Made by a program: the position numbers and the translations under genes
Notes under the pieces: model-generated
What the model saw: only the letters and a program-made list of their open reading frames with translations
The model's database searches: none
Told to the model about the DNA's origin: nothing
From: an uncultured Roseburia sp.
GTDB lineage: Bacteria; Bacillota; Clostridia; Lachnospirales; Lachnospiraceae
Length of the DNA stretch: 64,000 nt
NCBI GenBank assembly: GCA_947647505.1
Contig: CANSKO010000001.1
Location: 124,001 to 188,000 of the forward strand
Direction of reading: 5' to 3'
In this document: piece by piece, positions 26,796 to 35,765 of the stretch
Layout: each line of letters begins with the position of its first letter
Numbering within the stretch: position 1 is the stretch's first letter

Positions 26796-27787
26796 TTGGC
26801 GCCGGGAGCTGGGGATGCGCGCTGGCCGGCGTTTTGGATGAAAACGGACATGAGGTTACGGTCTGGTCTGTTCTGGAAGAGGAAATTTCCATGCTTCAGG
26901 AGAAGCATGAACATGTAGAGAAGCTGCCGGGCGTAATGCTTTCTAAAAAGATCTGCTTTACTTCGGATCTGCGTGCCGCGGTGGAAGGGATGGATCTGCT
27001 TGTGCTGGCGGCGCCGTCCGCGTTTACAAGGAGCACGGCAAAGCGGATGGCTCCTTACGTTTCTTCAGGTCAGATTATCGTCTGTGTGGCGAAGGGGATT
27101 GAAGAGGAAAGCCTTATGACGCTGACAGAGGTCGTGGAAGAGGAGATTCCGGCTGCGGACGCGGCCGTTCTCTGCGGGCCAAGCCATGCGGAGGAAGTCG
27201 GCAGAAAGCTTCCGACAACGCTGGTGGCCGGAGCGAAGACGAGACAGACGGCGGAATATATACAAAGCGTTTTTATGAACGAGGTGTTTCGCGTTTACAC
27301 AAGCCCCGACGTGCTTGGCATGGAGCTTGGCGGCGCGCTCAAAAACGTGATTGCGCTTGCGGCCGGCATGGCGGACGGCCTGGGATACGGAGACAATACG
27401 AAAGCGGCGCTGATTACGCGTGGCATTGCAGAAATTACAAGGCTTGCCGTCTGCATGGGGGCAAATCCCAAAACGCTGACGGGGCTGACGGGAATCGGGG
27501 ATCTGATTGTAACGTGCGCAAGCAGACATTCCAGAAACCGTCGCGCCGGCATGCTGATGGGAGAAGGACGTACGATGCAGCAGGCGATGCAGGAAGTAAA
27601 CATGGTGGTTGAGGGCGTATATTCCGCAAAAGCGGCCATTGCGCTTGGCAGAAAATATAAGGTCTCCATGCCCATTATCGAGCAGGTCAATCAGGTGTTG
27701 TTTGAGGATAAATCTGCAAGAGAGGCCGTAAAGGAACTGATGCTGCGGGATAAGAAGGCGGAACACACGTCGTTGGAATGGGAATAG
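26777..27787 (+). CDS. gpsA: Glycerol-3-phosphate dehydrogenase [NAD(P)+]
   Basis: A 336-residue cytoplasmic enzyme with the dinucleotide-binding motif GAGSWG (residues 7-12), CGPSHAEEV, GGALKNVIALAAG with the catalytic Lys, and NTKAALITRG. It reduces dihydroxyacetone phosphate to glycerol-3-phosphate for PlsY. Length is normal. The coupled position after plsY supports a phospholipid operon. Confidence 0.97.
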   Translation: MAKTGVIGAGSWGCALAGVLDENGHEVTVWSVLEEEISMLQEKHEHVEKLPGVMLSKKICFTSDLRAAVEGMDLLVLAAPSAFTRSTAKRMAPYVSSGQIIVCVAKGIEEESLMTLTEVVEEEIPAADAAVLCGPSHAEEVGRKLPTTLVAGAKTRQTAEYIQSVFMNEVFRVYTSPDVLGMELGGALKNVIALAAGMADGLGYGDNTKAALITRGIAEITRLAVCMGANPKTLTGLTGIGDLIVTCASRHSRNRRAGMLMGEGRTMQQAMQEVNMVVEGVYSAKAAIALGRKYKVSMPIIEQVNQVLFEDKSAREAVKELMLRDKKAEHTSLEWE

Positions 27788-27799
27788 AGGGAAGCGGTT

Positions 27800-30700
27800 A
27801 TGGCATTTACCCATTTGCATGTGCATACGGAGTACAGCCTGTTAGACGGGTCGAATAAAATAAAAGAATACGTTCGGAGAATAAAGGAGCTTGGCATGGA
27901 CGCCGCGGCCATTACGGATCATGGCGTGATGTATGGCGTGATTGACTTTTACAAAGCGGCAAAGGCGGAGGGGATTCGCCCGATTTTGGGCTGCGAGGTC
28001 TATGTCGCGCCAAATTCCCGCTTTGACAGAGAGACGGTGCAGGGAGAAGACCGGTATTACCATCTGGTGCTGCTTGCGGAAAACAATACGGGCTATCAAA
28101 ATCTGGTCCGCATCGTATCCAGAGGGTTTGTAGACGGGTATTATTACAAGCCGAGGGTGGATATGGAACTGCTGAAGACGTACCACGAGGGAATCATTGC
28201 GTTAAGCGCCTGTCTTGCCGGAGAGGTGCAGCGGTATCTGGTGCGCGGCCTGTATGAAGAGGCGAAAAAGACGGCGTACCGGTATCAGGACTGCTTTGGC
28301 GAGGGCAATTTTTTTCTGGAATTGCAGGATCATGGGATTGCGCAGCAGCAGACGGTCAATCAGCAGCTGATGCGGCTTTCAAAAGATACGAAGATCGCGC
28401 TTGTGGCAACCAACGACGTGCATTATACGTATGAGTCCGACGCACAGGCGCACGACATTCTGCTCTGTCTGCAAACCGGGAAGAAGCTGTCAGATGAGAA
28501 TCGTCTGCGCTACGACGGCGGGCAGTACTATGTCAAATCCGAGGAAGAAATGCGGTCGCTGTTTTCGTATGCGCCGGATGCGATCGAGCAGACGAAAAAA
28601 ATCGCCGACCGCTGCAACGTGGAAATTGAATTTGGAAAAACGAAGCTGCCTGATTTTCCGGTGCCGGAGGGCTATACGACGTATGCCTATCTGGAAAAGC
28701 TCTGCTGCGAAGGCCTGCAAAAGCGCTACAAAGAGCCGTCCGCGGCGTTAAAAGAACGTCTTTTTTATGAGCTGAACGTCATAAAAGACATGGGCTATGT
28801 CGAATATTTTCTGATCGTCTGGGATTATATTCGCTATGCCAGAGAAAACGGCATTATTGTCGGGCCGGGCAGAGGCAGCGCGGCCGGAAGCCTTGTATCG
28901 TATACCATGGGGATTACAAATATCGATCCGATCCGGTATCAGCTGATTTTTGAACGGTTTTTGAATCCGGAGCGCATTTCCATGCCGGATATTGACGTGG
29001 ATTTCTGCTTTGAACGCAGACAGGAGGTCATCGATTACGTCATTGAAAAATACGGCAAGGACTGCGTGACGCAGATCGTGACATTCGGAACGCTTGCGGC
29101 AAGGGGCGTGATCCGGGATGTGGGGCGCGTGATGGATCTTCCGTATTCCTTTGTGGACGCCATTGCAAAAAGCGTTCCAAATGAGCTTGGCATTACGATT
29201 GAGAGGGCGCTTGTCATGAATCCGCAGCTGAGGGCCAGGTATGAGGGTGAGGAGAATGTAAAGCAGCTAATCGACATGTCAAAGCGCTTAGAAGGGCTGC
29301 CGCGCCATTCTTCCACGCACGCTGCCGGCGTTGTGATTTCGCAGAAGCCAATGGAGGAATATGTGCCGCTTTGTCTTGGCATCGACGGCGCGATTACGAC
29401 ACAGTTTACGATGACGACGATCGAAGAGCTTGGATTGTTAAAAATGGATTTTCTGGGCCTTCGGACGCTGACAGTCATCAAAAACGCGGTTCGGCTGGCG
29501 GAAGAAAGGCATGGCGTTTCCATTGACATCGATCAGGTTGATTTTGACGACGCAAACGTCTTTGAATCAATCGGAACCGGGAAGACGGAAGGCGTCTTTC
29601 AGCTGGAAAGCGCCGGAATGAAAAACTTCATGAAGGAGTTAAAGCCCAAAAATCTGGAAGACGTCATCGCCGGCATTGCGCTGTATCGTCCGGGCCCGAT
29701 GGATTTTATACCGGCATACATACGGGGAAAGAACCAGACCGGACAGATTCATTACGATTGTCCGCAGCTTGAGCCGATTCTTTCCCCTACGTACGGTTGC
29801 ATTATCTATCAGGAGCAGGTTATGCAGATCGTGCGGGACCTTGCCGGCTATACGCTTGGCAGAAGCGATCTGGTACGACGCGCCATGTCGAAAAAAAAGC
29901 AGTCCGTCATGGAGCAGGAGCGCAAAAATTTCGTCTATGGGAATCCGCAGGAAGATGTGCCCGGATGCGTGGCAAACGGCATCGAGGAAAGCGTGGCGCA
30001 TAAAATCTTTGATGAAATGATCGATTTTGCAAAATATGCATTTAATAAATCACATGCCGCGGCCTATGCGGTGATCGCGTATCAGACGGCTTATATGAAG
30101 CATTATTATCCGGTGGAGTATATGGCTGCGCTGATGACCTCCGTGCAGGATCACGTAACGAAAGTGTCGGAATATATTTTTTCGTGCAGACAGATGGGAA
30201 TTGAAATTCTCTCTCCGGACATCAACGAAGGAGAAAGCGAATTTTCCGTGTCGGACGGCAAAATCCGTTACGGGCTGTCCGCGATCAAAAGCGTGGGAAC
30301 GCCGGTAATCGCCGCGATTTCAAAGGAACGGGAGGCCGGCGGGGAATTTACGTCCTTAAAAGATTTTCTGTTGCGCATGAGCGGCGGGGAAGTCAATAAG
30401 AGGGCCGTGGAAAGCTTTATCAAAGCAGGGGCGTTTGACAGCTTAAGCGGGACAAGAAAGCAGAAGATGTGTTCGTATGCGGCTATGATGGATCACATCA
30501 GTCAGGAGCAGAAGCATACGATGGCCGGGCAGATGAGCCTGTTTGATCTGGTGTCGGAAGAAGAAAAAAAAGCCTATGAGGACACGATGCCGGACGTGGG
30601 AGAGTATGACAGGGAAGAGATGCTTGGATTTGAAAAAGAAGTGCTTGGCGTCTATATCAGCGGTCATCCGCTGGAGGAATATGAAAGTCGCTGGAGGAAA

Positions 30701-31273
30701 AACATTACGGCTGAAACGGCGGATTTTCTGTTTGACGAGGAGACGAAGGAGACAAAGGTAAAAGACGGGCAGATCGTGATGATCGGCGGCATGATTACAG
30801 ATCGGACGATCAAATTTACAAAGCACAATCAGGCGATGGCGTTTCTTACGGTGGAGGATCTGCTTGGCACGGTGGAGGTCATCGTATTTCCAAGAGATTA
30901 TGAGAAGCATCAGGCGCTGATGCAGCCGGAGGCAAAGATATTTATCCGGGGCAGGGCGTCTGTGGAAGAAGAAAAAAACGGAAAGCTGATCTGTGAAAGA
31001 GCGTATCCGTTTGACGCCGCCAGACAGGAGCTTTGGGTGCAGTTTGCGGAAAAGTCGGAATTTGAGGCAGCCGAGCAGGCGCTGTACGCCATGCTTTCCG
31101 ATTCCGATGGCGGCGATCCGGTCGTCATATATCTGGCGAAGGAAAAAGCGATGAAGCGTCTGCCGGCCAGCCGGAATGTCAGAATGGAGCAAACGCTTCT
31201 GGCAGAGCTTGCGCAGGCGTTTGGCAAAGAGAATATAAAAGTTGTGGAAAAGTCTATTGAAAACGGGCGGTAA
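27800..31273 (+). CDS. dnaE: DNA polymerase III alpha subunit DnaE
   Basis: A 1157-residue replicative polymerase. It has an N-terminal PHP domain (HLHVHTEYSLLDGSN), the catalytic palm with MPDIDVDF (about residues 395-402), GPGRGSAAGSLV, a beta-clamp binding motif QMSLFD (residues 911-916) and a C-terminal OB-fold part. There is no inserted proofreading exonuclease, so it is DnaE, not PolC. It follows gpsA by 12 bases; GAAGCGG is a weak ribosome site. Confidence 0.97.
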   Translation: MAFTHLHVHTEYSLLDGSNKIKEYVRRIKELGMDAAAITDHGVMYGVIDFYKAAKAEGIRPILGCEVYVAPNSRFDRETVQGEDRYYHLVLLAENNTGYQNLVRIVSRGFVDGYYYKPRVDMELLKTYHEGIIALSACLAGEVQRYLVRGLYEEAKKTAYRYQDCFGEGNFFLELQDHGIAQQQTVNQQLMRLSKDTKIALVATNDVHYTYESDAQAHDILLCLQTGKKLSDENRLRYDGGQYYVKSEEEMRSLFSYAPDAIEQTKKIADRCNVEIEFGKTKLPDFPVPEGYTTYAYLEKLCCEGLQKRYKEPSAALKERLFYELNVIKDMGYVEYFLIVWDYIRYARENGIIVGPGRGSAAGSLVSYTMGITNIDPIRYQLIFERFLNPERISMPDIDVDFCFERRQEVIDYVIEKYGKDCVTQIVTFGTLAARGVIRDVGRVMDLPYSFVDAIAKSVPNELGITIERALVMNPQLRARYEGEENVKQLIDMSKRLEGLPRHSSTHAAGVVISQKPMEEYVPLCLGIDGAITTQFTMTTIEELGLLKMDFLGLRTLTVIKNAVRLAEERHGVSIDIDQVDFDDANVFESIGTGKTEGVFQLESAGMKNFMKELKPKNLEDVIAGIALYRPGPMDFIPAYIRGKNQTGQIHYDCPQLEPILSPTYGCIIYQEQVMQIVRDLAGYTLGRSDLVRRAMSKKKQSVMEQERKNFVYGNPQEDVPGCVANGIEESVAHKIFDEMIDFAKYAFNKSHAAAYAVIAYQTAYMKHYYPVEYMAALMTSVQDHVTKVSEYIFSCRQMGIEILSPDINEGESEFSVSDGKIRYGLSAIKSVGTPVIAAISKEREAGGEFTSLKDFLLRMSGGEVNKRAVESFIKAGAFDSLSGTRKQKMCSYAAMMDHISQEQKHTMAGQMSLFDLVSEEEKKAYEDTMPDVGEYDREEMLGFEKEVLGVYISGHPLEEYESRWRKNITAETADFLFDEETKETKVKDGQIVMIGGMITDRTIKFTKHNQAMAFLTVEDLLGTVEVIVFPRDYEKHQALMQPEAKIFIRGRASVEEEKNGKLICERAYPFDAARQELWVQFAEKSEFEAAEQALYAMLSDSDGGDPVVIYLAKEKAMKRLPASRNVRMEQTLLAELAQAFGKENIKVVEKSIENGR

Positions 31274-31336
31274 AGAGATTAAAATAAACATTGGAAAAAC
31301 ACAGGAAATGCAGGGAAGATGCAGGAGGGATGCAGT

Positions 31337-32311
31337 ATGGTAAAAGAAATCAAAACGATCGGCGTGCTGACGAGCGGCGGCGACGCGCCCGGCATGAATG
31401 CGGCGATTCGCGCGGTTGTTCGGGAAGCGATTGGAAAAGAACTGAACGTAAAAGGGATTAAAAGAGGCTATGCGGGACTTCTTGCGGAAGAGATCACCGA
31501 CATGGGAAGCAGAGAAGTGTCCGATACGATTCAGCGGGGCGGCACGATTTTACAGACGGCGCGCTGCATGGATTTTACGACGGAGGAAGGACAGAGACGG
31601 GGAGCGGAAGTCTGCAAAAAGCATGGGATTGAAGGCGTGATCGTCATTGGCGGCGACGGCTCGTTTCGCGGCGCGCAGAAGCTGGCCGAATATGGCGTAA
31701 ATACCGTTGGGATTCCGGGAACGATCGACCTTGACATTTCCTGTTCGGAATATACGATCGGATTTGACACGGCGGTCAATACCGCGATGCAGGCAATCGA
31801 CAAAGTCCGGGATACATCCACCTCGCACGAGCGGTGCAGCATTATTGAAGTCATGGGCCGTGGCGCGGGCTATATTGCGCTCTGGACCGGAATCGCGAAC
31901 GGGGCGGAGGATATTCTGCTGCCGGAGCGGTACGATTACGACGAGCAGAAGCTGGTGAATCATATTATTGAAAACAGAAAACGGGGCAAAAAGCATCATA
32001 TTATTATCAATGCCGAGGGCATTGGCCATTCGGTCAGCATGGCAAAGCGGATCGAAGCGGCAACCGGAATCGAGACGCGGGCGACGATTCTTGGACACAT
32101 GCAGCGCGGCGGCAGCCCGACGTGTAAAGACCGCGTATATGCTTCGATTATGGGCTCTTATGCGGTAAACCTGCTTTGCCAGGGCAAGACGAACCGCGTT
32201 GTGGCATACAAAAACGGCGATTTTGTAGATTTCGATATTGATGAAGCGCTGGCGATGGACAAAGGCATTCCGGAGTACCAGTTTGAGGTTTGCAAGAATC
32301 TTTCCAATTAA
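31337..32311 (+). CDS. pfkA: ATP-dependent 6-phosphofructokinase
   Basis: A 324-residue glycolytic enzyme. Motifs seen: TSGGDAPGMNAAIR, IGGDGSFRGA (Gly pattern of the ATP-using class), PGTIDLDI, MGRGAGYIA and GGSPTCKDRV. The catalytic Asp pair of TIDxD is present, but the middle residue is Leu where Asn is usual. ATG 31337 follows GGAGGG; an ORF extension to 31319 is unlikely. It follows dnaE by 63 bases and is the last gene before the tig promoter. Confidence 0.96.
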   Translation: MVKEIKTIGVLTSGGDAPGMNAAIRAVVREAIGKELNVKGIKRGYAGLLAEEITDMGSREVSDTIQRGGTILQTARCMDFTTEEGQRRGAEVCKKHGIEGVIVIGGDGSFRGAQKLAEYGVNTVGIPGTIDLDISCSEYTIGFDTAVNTAMQAIDKVRDTSTSHERCSIIEVMGRGAGYIALWTGIANGAEDILLPERYDYDEQKLVNHIIENRKRGKKHHIIINAEGIGHSVSMAKRIEAATGIETRATILGHMQRGGSPTCKDRVYASIMGSYAVNLLCQGKTNRVVAYKNGDFVDFDIDEALAMDKGIPEYQFEVCKNLSN

Positions 32312-32312
32312 C

Positions 32313-32341
32313 TTGTTTTTTAAAAATGCATATGGTATAAT
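32313..32341 (+). promoter_or_regulatory. Sigma-A promoter of tig
   Basis: TTGTTT (32313-32318), a 17-base spacer and a perfect TATAAT (32336-32341), preceded by TGG as an extended -10. It lies 36 bases before the tig ATG and just after the pfkA stop. Confidence 0.85.
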
Positions 32342-32376
32342 ACCCAAATGACTGCAGCGAAGGAGGAAACAATATA

Positions 32377-33669
32377 ATGAGCGTACAGGTAGAGACTCTG
32401 GAAAAGAACATGGCGAAGCTTACGATAGAGCTTTCGGAAGACGTATTGGAACAGGCATTGCAGGAAGCTTATTTAAGACAGAGAAATAAAATCAGCCTTC
32501 CGGGATTTCGAAAGGGAAAAGCGCCGCGACACATGCTCGAGAAAGTCTATGGGCCGGAAATATTTTTCGAAGACGCGGCCAATCAGCTGATTCGTGAAAA
32601 CTACGGCGCTGCGGCGGATGAGAGCGGACTTGACATTGTATCCCATCCGACGGTAGATATCGTACAGATTGAAAAGGGCAGACCGTTTATCTTTACGGCG
32701 GAAGTGGCAGTTCGTCCGGAGGTTGCGCTTGGAGAATACAAAGGCATTGCGGTAACAAAGGCGGACGTTTCCGTTACGGATGAAGAAATGGACGCCGCGA
32801 TTGAGAGAGAGCGTCAGAACAACGCCAGAATCATTACGGTAGAAGACCGGGCGATTGCAGAAGGCGATACGGCAGTGATTGATTACGAAGGGTTTGTAGA
32901 TGGAACGCCGTTTGAAGGCGGTAAGGCGGAAGGCCATGCGCTGGAAATTGGCTCCCATTCGTTTATTGATACATTTGAAGAGCAGCTGATCGGAAAAAGA
33001 AGCGGAGAAGAAGCGGAGATTCACGTAACGTTTCCGGAGGAGTACCATGCGGCTGAGCTTGCGGGAAAACCGGCTGTGTTCCAGGTGAAGATTCATGAGA
33101 TCCGGACAAAGGAGCTTCCGGAGCTTGACGATGATTTTGCACAGGACGTATCGGAATTTGATACGATGGAGGCGTACAGGGAGAACATTCGGAAGAATCT
33201 GACGGAGTCGAAGGAAGCGGAAGCAAGGCGCGCACAGGAAGACGAAGCGGTGCAGAAGATTGTGGAAGGCGCGTCGATGGAAATTCCGGATAAGATGATT
33301 GACATGCAGGTTGACATCATGGTGGATGAGTTTGCGCAGCGGATTGAGCAGCAGGGGCTTGGATTTGAGCAGTACCTGCAATTCTCCGGCATGTCGATAG
33401 ATAAGATGAAAGAGCAGCTTCGTCCGGATGCGCTGAAGCGCATTCAGGGCAGCCTTGTGCTGGAGCAGATTGTAAAAGAAGAACAGATCGAAGCGTCGCA
33501 GGAAGAAGCGGATGCGGAGATTCAGAAAATGGCGGATGCGTATGGCATGGAAGCGGATAAGATACGGGAACTTATGGGTGATGCGGAAAAAGCGTCCATG
33601 ATGAAGGACCTTGCCGTACAGAAAGCGGTTCGGTTTGTGATGGATCACAGCGTAGAAGCGGAAGTATAA
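32377..33669 (+). CDS. tig: Trigger factor
   Basis: A 430-residue ribosome-associated chaperone and peptidyl-prolyl isomerase. The ribosome-binding signature GFRKGKAP (about residues 44-51) is intact. The FKBP-like domain (about 155-240) contains [20 protein letters not shown] helical C-terminal domain follows. RBS AAGGAGG. It opens the protein quality-control block tig-clpP-clpX-lon, a common Firmicute arrangement. Confidence 0.97.
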   Translation: MSVQVETLEKNMAKLTIELSEDVLEQALQEAYLRQRNKISLPGFRKGKAPRHMLEKVYGPEIFFEDAANQLIRENYGAAADESGLDIVSHPTVDIVQIEKGRPFIFTAEVAVRPEVALGEYKGIAVTKADVSVTDEEMDAAIERERQNNARIITVEDRAIAEGDTAVIDYEGFVDGTPFEGGKAEGHALEIGSHSFIDTFEEQLIGKRSGEEAEIHVTFPEEYHAAELAGKPAVFQVKIHEIRTKELPELDDDFAQDVSEFDTMEAYRENIRKNLTESKEAEARRAQEDEAVQKIVEGASMEIPDKMIDMQVDIMVDEFAQRIEQQGLGFEQYLQFSGMSIDKMKEQLRPDALKRIQGSLVLEQIVKEEQIEASQEEADAEIQKMADAYGMEADKIRELMGDAEKASMMKDLAVQKAVRFVMDHSVEAEV

Positions 33670-33681
33670 GCGGACATCAGC

Positions 33682-33719
33682 CAGACCGGCTCAAAAGAGC
33701 CGGTCTGTTTCGGGTTTTT
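33682..33719 (+). terminator. Intrinsic terminator after tig
   Basis: CAGACCGGCTC pairs perfectly with GAGCCGGTCTG around an AAAA loop. TTTCGGGTTTTT follows. The T-tract is interrupted by CGGG, so termination may be partial; clpP starts only 39 bases later without an obvious promoter. Confidence 0.8.
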
Positions 33720-33757
33720 CTGCCGAAAGGAAGAAAAGAAGTCAGGAGGCGAAGTAT

Positions 33758-34345
33758 ATGAGTTTAGTACCTTATGTCGTAGAACAGACGAGCAGAGGAG
33801 AGCGCAGCTACGATATTTATTCAAGATTATTAAAAGACAGGATCATTTTTCTGGGAGAGGAAGTCAACGAGACGACGGCAAGCCTGACCGTTGCGCAGCT
33901 TTTATTTCTGGAATCGGAAGATCCGGGAAAGGACATCCAGCTGTATATCAATTCTCCTGGCGGCGTAGTGACGGCGGGCCTTGCTATTTATGACACCATG
34001 CAGTACATCAAATGCGACGTTTCCACGATTTGCATTGGAATGGCGGCAAGCATGGGCGCATTTTTACTGGCGGGCGGCACAAAGGGCAAGCGCATGGCGC
34101 TCCCGAACGCGGAAATCATGATTCATCAGCCGTCCGGCGGCGCAAAAGGGCAGGCGACCGAGATTGAGATTGCGGCGGAGAATATTTTAAAGACGAAACG
34201 GCGTCTGAATGAGATTCTGGCTGCGAATACGGGCAGGCCATATGAGGTCATTGCGGCGGATACGGAGCGGGATCATTACCTTTCCGCACAGGAAGCGATG
34301 GAGTATGGCATCATCGATTCGGTGATTGCGAATCGGGAACAATAA
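33758..34345 (+). CDS. clpP: ATP-dependent Clp protease proteolytic subunit
   Basis: A 195-residue serine protease subunit. Catalytic Ser is in [11 protein letters not shown] and catalytic His in IHQPSGG; an Asp occurs in [11 protein letters not shown]. Length fits ClpP exactly. It forms a double-heptamer chamber that works with ClpX, whose gene follows after 22 bases. RBS AGGAGG. Confidence 0.97.
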   Translation: MSLVPYVVEQTSRGERSYDIYSRLLKDRIIFLGEEVNETTASLTVAQLLFLESEDPGKDIQLYINSPGGVVTAGLAIYDTMQYIKCDVSTICIGMAASMGAFLLAGGTKGKRMALPNAEIMIHQPSGGAKGQATEIEIAAENILKTKRRLNEILAANTGRPYEVIAADTERDHYLSAQEAMEYGIIDSVIANREQ

Positions 34346-34367
34346 ATCAAATTGGCGGAGTGAAATT

Positions 34368-35663
34368 ATGGCGGGAAGAAATATGATTGGCGGAGAACGC
34401 ATCCGCTGCTCGTTCTGTGGAAGGACGCAGGAACAGGTCAGAAAGCTGATTGCAGGGCCAAGCGGAAGCGGCGCGTTTATCTGTGATGAATGCGTGGATA
34501 TCTGCACAGAGATTATCGAAGAGGAATTGGAAGAAGAGGAGGAAGCGGAAGTTTCCGGGTCCGGGCAGCAGGAGATCAATCTGCTTAAGCCGGAAGAGAT
34601 GAAAGCGTTTCTGGATGAATACGTAATCGGACAGGAGAATGCCAAAAAAGTGCTGTCCGTTGCGGTTTACAATCATTATAAGAAAATACTTGCAGGAGAA
34701 AATCTGGACGTAGAGCTGCAAAAGAGCAACATCCTGATGCTTGGGCCAACCGGTTCCGGTAAGACGTATCTGGCGCAGACGCTGGCGCGCATGTTAAACG
34801 TGCCGTTCGCCATTGCGGACGCGACGACGCTTACGGAAGCAGGCTACGTGGGCGAGGATGTGGAGAACATCCTGCTGAAAATCATTCAGGCGTCGGATTA
34901 TAACGTGGAGCGCGCGCAGCATGGCATTATCTACATCGATGAGATTGACAAGATTACCAAAAAATCCGAAAACGTGTCGATTACAAGGGACGTTTCCGGC
35001 GAAGGCGTGCAGCAGGCCCTTCTGAAGATACTGGAAGGTACGCTTGCCTCCGTTCCGCCGCAGGGAGGCAGAAAGCATCCGCAGCAGGAGCTGATTCAGA
35101 TTGATACATCCAATATCCTGTTCATCTGCGGCGGCGCATTTGACGGACTGGAAAAGATCATCGAAACGCGTCTGGATCAAAAATCCATAGGATTTAATGC
35201 GCTTGTCAAAGACAAACGGGAAATCAATGTCGGGGATGCGTTTAAGCATGCGATGCCGCAGGATTTTATCAAATTCGGTCTGATTCCGGAGTTTATCGGC
35301 CGCGTGCCGGTTACGGTGGCGCTGGATTCTTTGGATAAGGACGCGCTCGTGCGCATTCTCTCAGAGCCGAAAAATTCACTGGTCCGTCAGTACCAGAAGC
35401 TTTTGGAGCTGGATGATGTGGATCTGTTTTTTGAAAAAGACGCGCTGGATGCGATTGCGGAAAAAGCGATTGAGCGGCAGACGGGGGCCAGAGGTCTGCG
35501 CGCGATTATGGAAAATGTCATGATGGATCTGATGTATCGGATTCCTTCGGACGATTCCATTACGGATTGTACGATTACCAGAAAGCTGGTAGAGGAAAAG
35601 GAATTTATCGATTCCATGGAAACGAAAAAAGACGGAATGTTACCGGAATCAAAGAGCGCATAG
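34368..35663 (+). CDS. clpX: ATP-dependent Clp protease ATP-binding subunit ClpX
   Basis: A 431-residue AAA+ unfoldase. It has the N-terminal zinc-binding domain (CSFCGR and CDECVDIC, four Cys), Walker A GPTGSGKT (about residue 126), Walker B with DEIDKI, the GFNAL loop region (IGFNALVKD) and the C-terminal small domain. ATG 34368 has GGCGGAG upstream; a TTG/ATG further upstream would overlap clpP. It delivers substrates to ClpP. Confidence 0.97.
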   Translation: MAGRNMIGGERIRCSFCGRTQEQVRKLIAGPSGSGAFICDECVDICTEIIEEELEEEEEAEVSGSGQQEINLLKPEEMKAFLDEYVIGQENAKKVLSVAVYNHYKKILAGENLDVELQKSNILMLGPTGSGKTYLAQTLARMLNVPFAIADATTLTEAGYVGEDVENILLKIIQASDYNVERAQHGIIYIDEIDKITKKSENVSITRDVSGEGVQQALLKILEGTLASVPPQGGRKHPQQELIQIDTSNILFICGGAFDGLEKIIETRLDQKSIGFNALVKDKREINVGDAFKHAMPQDFIKFGLIPEFIGRVPVTVALDSLDKDALVRILSEPKNSLVRQYQKLLELDDVDLFFEKDALDAIAEKAIERQTGARGLRAIMENVMMDLMYRIPSDDSITDCTITRKLVEEKEFIDSMETKKDGMLPESKSA

Positions 35664-35692
35664 AACAGGCTATGCAGCGGATTTGCAGGGGG

Positions 35693-35735
35693 AGCTGCCG
35701 CAGTAATGGTTGTATTACTGACGGCGGCTTTTTGT
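35693..35735 (+). terminator. Intrinsic terminator between clpX and lon
   Basis: AGCTGCCGCAGTAAT pairs with ATTACTGACGGCGGCT (one unpaired base, one wobble or mismatch) around GGTTGT. TTTTTG follows. The alternative lon ATG at 35706 would lie inside this hairpin, which argues for the downstream TTG. Confidence 0.8.
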
Positions 35736-35765
35736 AGGCAGACATTACCGGAAAGGGGACTTAAA

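Noticed and set aside
32473-33648. Long open frame on the - strand (391 codons) antisense to tig
   Set aside because: It mirrors tig codons, is rich in Arg, His, Leu and Phe as shadows are, has no ribosome site and resembles no family.
35706-35765. Lon start at ATG 35706
   Set aside because: Lies inside the terminator hairpin; TTG 35766 has a ribosome site and matches the family N-terminus.
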